Below the pieces are notes generated by a model that was not told the DNA's origin, did not search any database, and saw only the letters and a list, made by a program, of their open reading frames with translations. Of a DNA stretch of 64,000 bases, positions 62,328-64,000 are shown piece after piece. Origin of the DNA: Pseudomonadota bacterium (GTDB lineage Bacteria > Pseudomonadota > Alphaproteobacteria > SHVZ01); contig JACQAG010000038.1 in NCBI GenBank assembly GCA_016195085.1, forward strand, positions 47,264 to 111,263. The letters are read 5' to 3'. Numbering within the stretch: the first letter of the stretch is position 1; each line of letters opens with the position of its first letter. A program made the position numbers and the translations under genes.

Positions 62328-63709
62328 ATCTGCACCACCTTGCCGGGGTTCATCAGATTCATGGGATCGAGCGCCTGCTTGATGAGACGCATGACGCTGA
62401 CCGCCTCGCCATGCTCGGCCTGCAGGAAGCTGAGCTTGCCGTAGCCCACACCGTGCTCGCCGGTGCAGGTGCCGCCCATGGCGAGCGCTCTCAGCACCAT
62501 GCGGTCGTTGTGCTTCTCGGCGCGCCCCATCTCCTCCTTGTCGGCGGGATCGATCACATAGACCAGATGGAAATTGCCGTCGCCGACATGGCCCACCAGC
62601 GGCGCGTAGAGGCCGGACTCCTCCAGATCCTTCTTGGTCTCGGAGATGCATTCGGCGAGCCTGGAGATCGGCACGCAGACATCGGTCGGCCAGCCCTTGG
62701 CGCCGGGGCGCTGGGCGAGTGCGGCATAATAGGCGTTGTGCCGCGCCTCCCAGAGCTTGGTGCGTTCCTCCGCCTTGGAGGTCCAGCGGAAGTCGGTGCC
62801 GCCATGCTCGGAGGAGATCGCCTGCACCATCTCCGCCTGCTCGACCACGCCCGCTTTGGTGCCGTGGAATTCGAAGAACAAGGTGGGTGCCACCTGATAG
62901 TCGAGCTTGGAGTAGTTGACGCAGGCCTGCATCTGCTTCTCATCCAGGAGCTCGATGCGCGCCACCGGCACGCCCGATTGGATGGTCTCGATCACCGTCT
63001 GAACGGCCTCTTCGATGGTGGGATAGGCGCAGACCGCAGAGGAGATCGCCTCGGGAATGCCGTAGAGCCTGAGCGTCACTTCGGTGATGACGCCAAGCGT
63101 GCCCTCGGAGCCGACCATGAGCCGGGTGAGGTCGTAGCCGGCCGCGGATTTCCGCGAGCGCCTGGAGGTGCGGATGACGCGGCCATCGGCCAAGACGACG
63201 GTCAGGCTCAGCACGTTCTCGCGCATGGTGCCGTAGCGGACCGCGTTGGTGCCCGACGCCCGAGTGGCCGCCATGCCGCCCAACGAAGCATCGGCGCCGG
63301 GATCGATGGGAAAAAACAGGCCGGTGTCGCGAAGGTATTCATTGAGCTGCTTGCGCGTGACTCCCGCCTGCACGGTCACGTCGAGATCGGCGGCGTTCAC
63401 CTCCAGCACCTTGTTCATCTGCGAGAGATCGATCGAAACCCCGCCATGGAGTGCCGCCACGCCGCCCTCGAGCGAGGTGCCGGTGCCGAAGGGGATCATC
63501 GGGACCCTGTCGCGCGCGCAGAGACGGACGATCTCGGCCACCTCCTCGGTCGTGTGGGCGAAGGCGACCGCGTCCGGCGCCATCACTGGGTGATAGCTCT
63601 CATCCTTGCCGTGCTGGTCGCGCACCGCCGGGCTGGTGGAGAGACGGTCGCCGAGCAATTGGCGCAAGGCCTCGATCGCCCGGCTCTTCGGCTGGGGTTG
63701 TGCGGTCAT
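62324..63709 (-). CDS. FAD-linked oxidase (GlcD / D-lactate dehydrogenase type)
   Basis: A 461-residue flavoprotein oxidising a 2-hydroxy acid. PCMH-type FAD domain with MIPFGTGTSLEGGVAALHGGVSIDLSQM and PIDPGADASLGGMAATRASGTNAVRYG (by position, about residues 95-122 and 136-162); C-terminal FAD-oxidase domain with HVGDGNFHLVYV and GGTCTGEHGVGYGK. Substrate candidates are D-lactate, glycolate or D-2-hydroxyglutarate. First gene of the pair with the GGT-like enzyme. Confidence 0.92.
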   Translation of the reverse strand: MTAQPQPKSRAIEALRQLLGDRLSTSPAVRDQHGKDESYHPVMAPDAVAFAHTTEEVAEIVRLCARDRVPMIPFGTGTSLEGGVAALHGGVSIDLSQMNKVLEVNAADLDVTVQAGVTRKQLNEYLRDTGLFFPIDPGADASLGGMAATRASGTNAVRYGTMRENVLSLTVVLADGRVIRTSRRSRKSAAGYDLTRLMVGSEGTLGVITEVTLRLYGIPEAISSAVCAYPTIEEAVQTVIETIQSGVPVARIELLDEKQMQACVNYSKLDYQVAPTLFFEFHGTKAGVVEQAEMVQAISSEHGGTDFRWTSKAEERTKLWEARHNAYYAALAQRPGAKGWPTDVCVPISRLAECISETKKDLEESGLYAPLVGHVGDGNFHLVYVIDPADKEEMGRAEKHNDRMVLRALAMGGTCTGEHGVGYGKLSFLQAEHGEAVSVMRLIKQALDPMNLMNPGKVVQI

Positions 63710-63782
63710 GAGCGAGACTCCTCGAATCCGTGCGCAAAGCTAGCAGGTTGCGGCTGTCTTCGCATGGCCGGCGTAGTTCAAA

Positions 63783-63862
63783 ATTGTCATGGCCGGGCTT
63801 GACCCGGCCATCCACGTGGCTCGGTCTTACGGATGGAGGACGTGGATGCCCGGGTCAAGCCC
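63783..63862. repeat. Palindromic intergenic repeat (ATTGTCATGCCCGG type), copy 2, interrupted
   Basis: Left arm ATTGTCATGGCCGGGCTTGA and following bases (63783-63816) pair with CGTGGATGCCCGGGTCAAGCCC (63841-63862). The expected continuation of the right arm (GGGCATGACAAT-like) is absent: the sequence switches to ACGGCTGTCCGG at 63863. Same class as 12075-12155. Confidence 0.7.
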
Positions 63863-64000
63863 ACGGCTGTCCGGTTTAGTTTTTGTAGACAGGGCGCATG
63901 ACGTTGATTCATCTGCGTCTGGAACGTCTGGCAACGTTTCTGGACACGGAAGGGACCAACGTCATGCGCCACCAGAATAGCGTATTTCACAGCGTTCATA
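63863..64000 (+). mobile_element. IS4-family insertion sequence, left part (continues past window)
   Basis: The region from the break in the palindromic repeat to the window end. It contains a transposase start at 63964 and a leader with a 14-bp perfect inverted repeat, GGCGCATGACGTTG (63893-63906) and CAACGTCATGCGCC (63957-63970). The exact left terminus is inferred from the repeat break, not from a seen terminal repeat pair. Confidence 0.6.
63964..64000 (+). CDS. IS4-family transposase, N-terminal fragment (truncated by window)
   Basis: Only 12 codons are visible: MRHQNSVFHSVH. This start is characteristic of the DUF4372-containing IS4-family transposases (commonly MRHQNSVFH...). GGAAGGG at 63948-63954 is the ribosome binding site, and the ATG lies inside the 3' arm of the inverted repeat. 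Whether the gene is intact cannot be judged here. Confidence 0.7.
   Translation, partial: MRHQNSVFHSVH

Noticed and set aside
63787..63999. 70-codon minus-strand frame at the right edge
   Set aside because: It spans the palindromic repeat and the insertion sequence leader in antisense and has no features of a protein.

Overview
The window comes from a high-GC alphaproteobacterial chromosome, most likely a Rhodospirillales/Rhizobiales-type free-living heterotroph. The reasons are very GC-rich coding with long antisense shadow frames, a RutR-type regulator, a GumC/Wzc-type polysaccharide locus, a ribbon-helix-helix gene coupled to fumC, and intergenic palindromes of the ATTGTCATGCCCGG type. 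It opens inside the 3' end of fliG and closes at the first codons of an IS4-family transposase. There is no rRNA, no CRISPR array and no prophage; one tRNA-Pro(CGG) is present.

Region 1 (0.9-12.0 kb) is a reductive pyrimidine catabolism island: a RutR-like TetR repressor with a near-perfect TTGACCA-N2-TGGTCA operator, the dihydropyrimidine dehydrogenase pair preT/preA, a carbamoyl-amino-acid/ureidopropionase hydrolase, a four-gene ABC importer, and a convergent dihydropyrimidinase. Region 2 (12.2-21.3 kb) is a tightly overlapping minus-strand operon: NMT1-type ABC importer, FAD oxidoreductase, class III CoA-transferase, enoyl-CoA hydratase, 7Fe ferredoxin and TRZ/ATZ-type amidohydrolase. It faces a LysR gene across a promoter region with two matched palindromes. 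Its substrate is unknown; a nitrogenous ring compound is a guess. Region 3 (21.4-23.8 kb) holds PPK2, a small membrane protein, tRNA-Pro, a higBA toxin-antitoxin pair and a partial copy of the 5' part of the tRNA.

Region 4 (23.5-31.9 kb, minus strand) joins a PotABCD-like importer to an NDP-forming acyl-CoA synthetase, an acyl-CoA dehydrogenase and an enoyl-CoA hydratase, which reads as import, CoA activation and beta-oxidation-like breakdown of a carboxylic acid. Region 5 (32-46 kb) is an exopolysaccharide locus: Wzc-type autokinase, Wzy/ligase-like protein, GT9, polyprenyl-phosphate sugar transferase, WecG/TagA transferase, Wzx flippase, deacetylase, PAP2 phosphatase, Wza-like lipoprotein, GT2, and Fcl/Gmd for GDP-L-fucose. 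Region 6 (46-55.5 kb) is envelope and housekeeping: DUF3108 protein, lipoprotein, an alginate lyase whose N-terminus has been replaced by the start of an IS110 transposase, an RlmD-type methyltransferase, a degenerate nuclease-fold protein, fumC, an RHH protein, AsmA and an M23 peptidase. Region 7 (55.8-64 kb) has another ABC importer, a second higBA module, a gamma-glutamyltransferase-like enzyme coupled to an FAD-linked oxidase, and the insertion sequence at the right edge.

Five large GC-rich palindromic elements and two smaller ones lie between genes, several of them inside operons. The observations I rank highest are the IS110-alginate lyase chimera, the unassigned catabolic operon of region 2, the partial tRNA duplication beside higBA, the apparently leaderless higBA promoters, and the RutR operator.
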